Assembly (NCBI GenBank): GCA_012523535.1
Contig: JAAYII010000131.1
Location: 1 to 24,773 of the forward strand
Reading direction: 5' to 3'
DNA: 24,773 nt
Source: Peptococcaceae bacterium
GTDB taxonomy: Bacteria > Bacillota > Desulfitobacteriia > Desulfitobacteriales > Syntrophobotulaceae
In this document: positions 24,196 to 24,773 of the stretch, one piece after another
How the letters are laid out: every line of letters begins with the position of its first letter
How positions within the stretch are numbered: the stretch's first letter is position 1
Translations under genes and position numbers: made by a program
Notes under the pieces: model-generated
Told to the model about the DNA's origin: nothing
What the model saw: the letters and a program-made list of their open reading frames with translations, nothing else
Databases searched by the model: none

Positions 24196-24492
24196 CTAAG
24201 CGGTCAAATTTCGGGTTACATTTTTTATCCAACGTCCGGACTTTAGGCGCAGAAGACTTAAAAAACATTTGGCTATTTCCTCTATTACGGTCAAACCATA
24301 GACAACATCAATCCCAACCGCTGCGATCTCTACTTCACCCAATCTGCCTACCATCACCGTATCAATCAGATTTAATAAAGAGGAAAGAAAATTTTGAATC
24401 ATAACCGGTAAAGCAATGGCCAACATTTGTCGATAGAACTTATTATTTTTGTGATTGAAACTGCCTGCAGATAATTGCGCTAATTCAGTCAT
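24196..24492 (-). pseudogene. MATE efflux transporter collapsed to its N- and C-termini
   Basis: The 98-codon frame starts at ATG 24492 behind GGAGGAAGG. Residues 1-61 are a normal MATE start, including MLAIALPVMIQNFLSSLLN and DTVMVGRLGEVEIAAVGI. The rest, VVYGLTVIEEIAKCFLSLLR and KSGRWIKNVT, resembles the normal C-terminus of Firmicute MATE proteins. About 350 residues in between (some ten helices) are gone, and the two ends are joined in frame at about 24307-24312. The product could hold one or two helices and cannot be a transporter. The stop is TAG. Confidence 0.7.
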
Positions 24493-24567
24493 GCCTTCCT
24501 CCGATTATTAATCAATATTTGTTGCTGCGACTAAACAATTTATGCTTGATCAGAATAACAACAGTAA

Positions 24568-24593
24568 AACCACTCTGACGATTCAAAGTGGTT
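24568..24593 (-). terminator. Hairpin before the MATE remnant
   Basis: On the minus strand AACCACTTTGA pairs with TCAGAGTGGTT (11 pairs, one G-U, loop ATCG), then TTACTGTTGTTATT. It is a plausible terminator. No gene could be supported between it and the next hairpin (24654-24706). Confidence 0.55.
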
Positions 24594-24653
24594 AGCTTTA
24601 ATAATAACATAAAATATCAAAATATAAAGCAGCCGTAAAAAGACACAAAAAGA

Positions 24654-24706
24654 AAGCCTTGACCACCGCAGAAACATTGAGTTTGGAATGGAGGCGGCCA
24701 AGGCTT
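24654..24706 (-). terminator. Terminator-like hairpin of a gene beyond the right edge
   Basis: On the minus strand AAGCCTTGGCCGCC pairs with GGTGGTCAAGGCTT over 14 positions, with two G-U pairs and a 25-base loop, followed by TCTTTTTG. The pairing is complete only on minus-strand RNA, which sets its direction. A frame entering from the right edge ends in TAG at 24749-24747, about 40 bases earlier, and may be the end of the gene it serves. Confidence 0.5.
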
Positions 24707-24773
24707 CTGGAAGTAAGGGAACCAACTGTTCAATCAATGCAATACTACCGGTAGACCATAGCTTTTAAGTCTG

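Noticed and set aside
24540..24737. Minus-strand 65-codon frame with a hydrophobic stretch
   Set aside because: It spans two predicted hairpins and T-rich stretches that explain the hydrophobic codons; no family resemblance.

Overview
The window looks like a chromosomal segment of an anaerobic, low- to mid-GC Firmicute, probably of the Clostridia. The support is Shine-Dalgarno sites of the AGGAGG/GGGGG type before almost every gene, several TTG and GTG starts, sigma-A-like promoters, short intergenic gaps with Rho-independent terminators, a pyrophosphate-type phosphofructokinase, a carboxynorspermidine-synthase-like gene and a TRAP organic-acid transporter. The genus cannot be fixed from the sequence. 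No rRNA, tRNA, CRISPR array, prophage or intact insertion sequence was seen.

Layout. 1-808 (minus): 5' part of a carboxynorspermidine synthase/saccharopine dehydrogenase-family gene running off the left edge. 952-5314 (minus): a tight four-gene operon for a Gld-type ABC system (ATPase, ABC-2 permease, GldG-like auxiliary protein, DUF4340 protein). 5569-6786 (minus): 6-phosphofructokinase, probably PPi-dependent. 7047-7862 (plus): a lone SDR oxidoreductase ending in a strong bidirectional terminator. 8182-13466 (plus) plus 13457-14470 (minus): a trehalose island with a fused OtsA-OtsB enzyme interrupted by an in-frame TAG, a GH65 disaccharide phosphorylase, beta-phosphoglucomutase and a convergent GLK-type glucokinase. 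14683-17741 (minus): a TRAP transporter in the order P-M-Q, with a good promoter, a terminator and a large hairpin between dctP and dctM. 18097-18213: a short decayed coding remnant. 18327-19457 (minus): radical SAM protein. 19601-20041 (minus): DUF1285-like protein. 20182-21416 (minus): MFS exporter broken by a one-base frameshift. 21493-22284 (plus): sirtuin. 22286-23509 (minus): tyrS. 23521-24773: no intact gene, but a frameshifted C-terminal remnant of an Old-Yellow-Enzyme-type reductase, a MATE transporter collapsed to its two ends, palindromes and several hairpins.

How the parts fit. The trehalose island encodes both directions of trehalose metabolism. OtsAB would make trehalose from UDP-glucose and glucose-6-P. 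The GH65 phosphorylase would split it into glucose and beta-glucose-1-P, and PgmB and Glk would return both products to glucose-6-P, which the nearby PFK can take into glycolysis. A separate predicted promoter before the phosphorylase gene suggests synthesis and breakdown are switched separately. The amber codon in otsAB could leave only the breakdown side working. The right third of the window carries several broken genes (MFS, MATE, OYE, an unknown remnant), which suggests local gene decay, or sequencing errors in the case of the one-base lesions.
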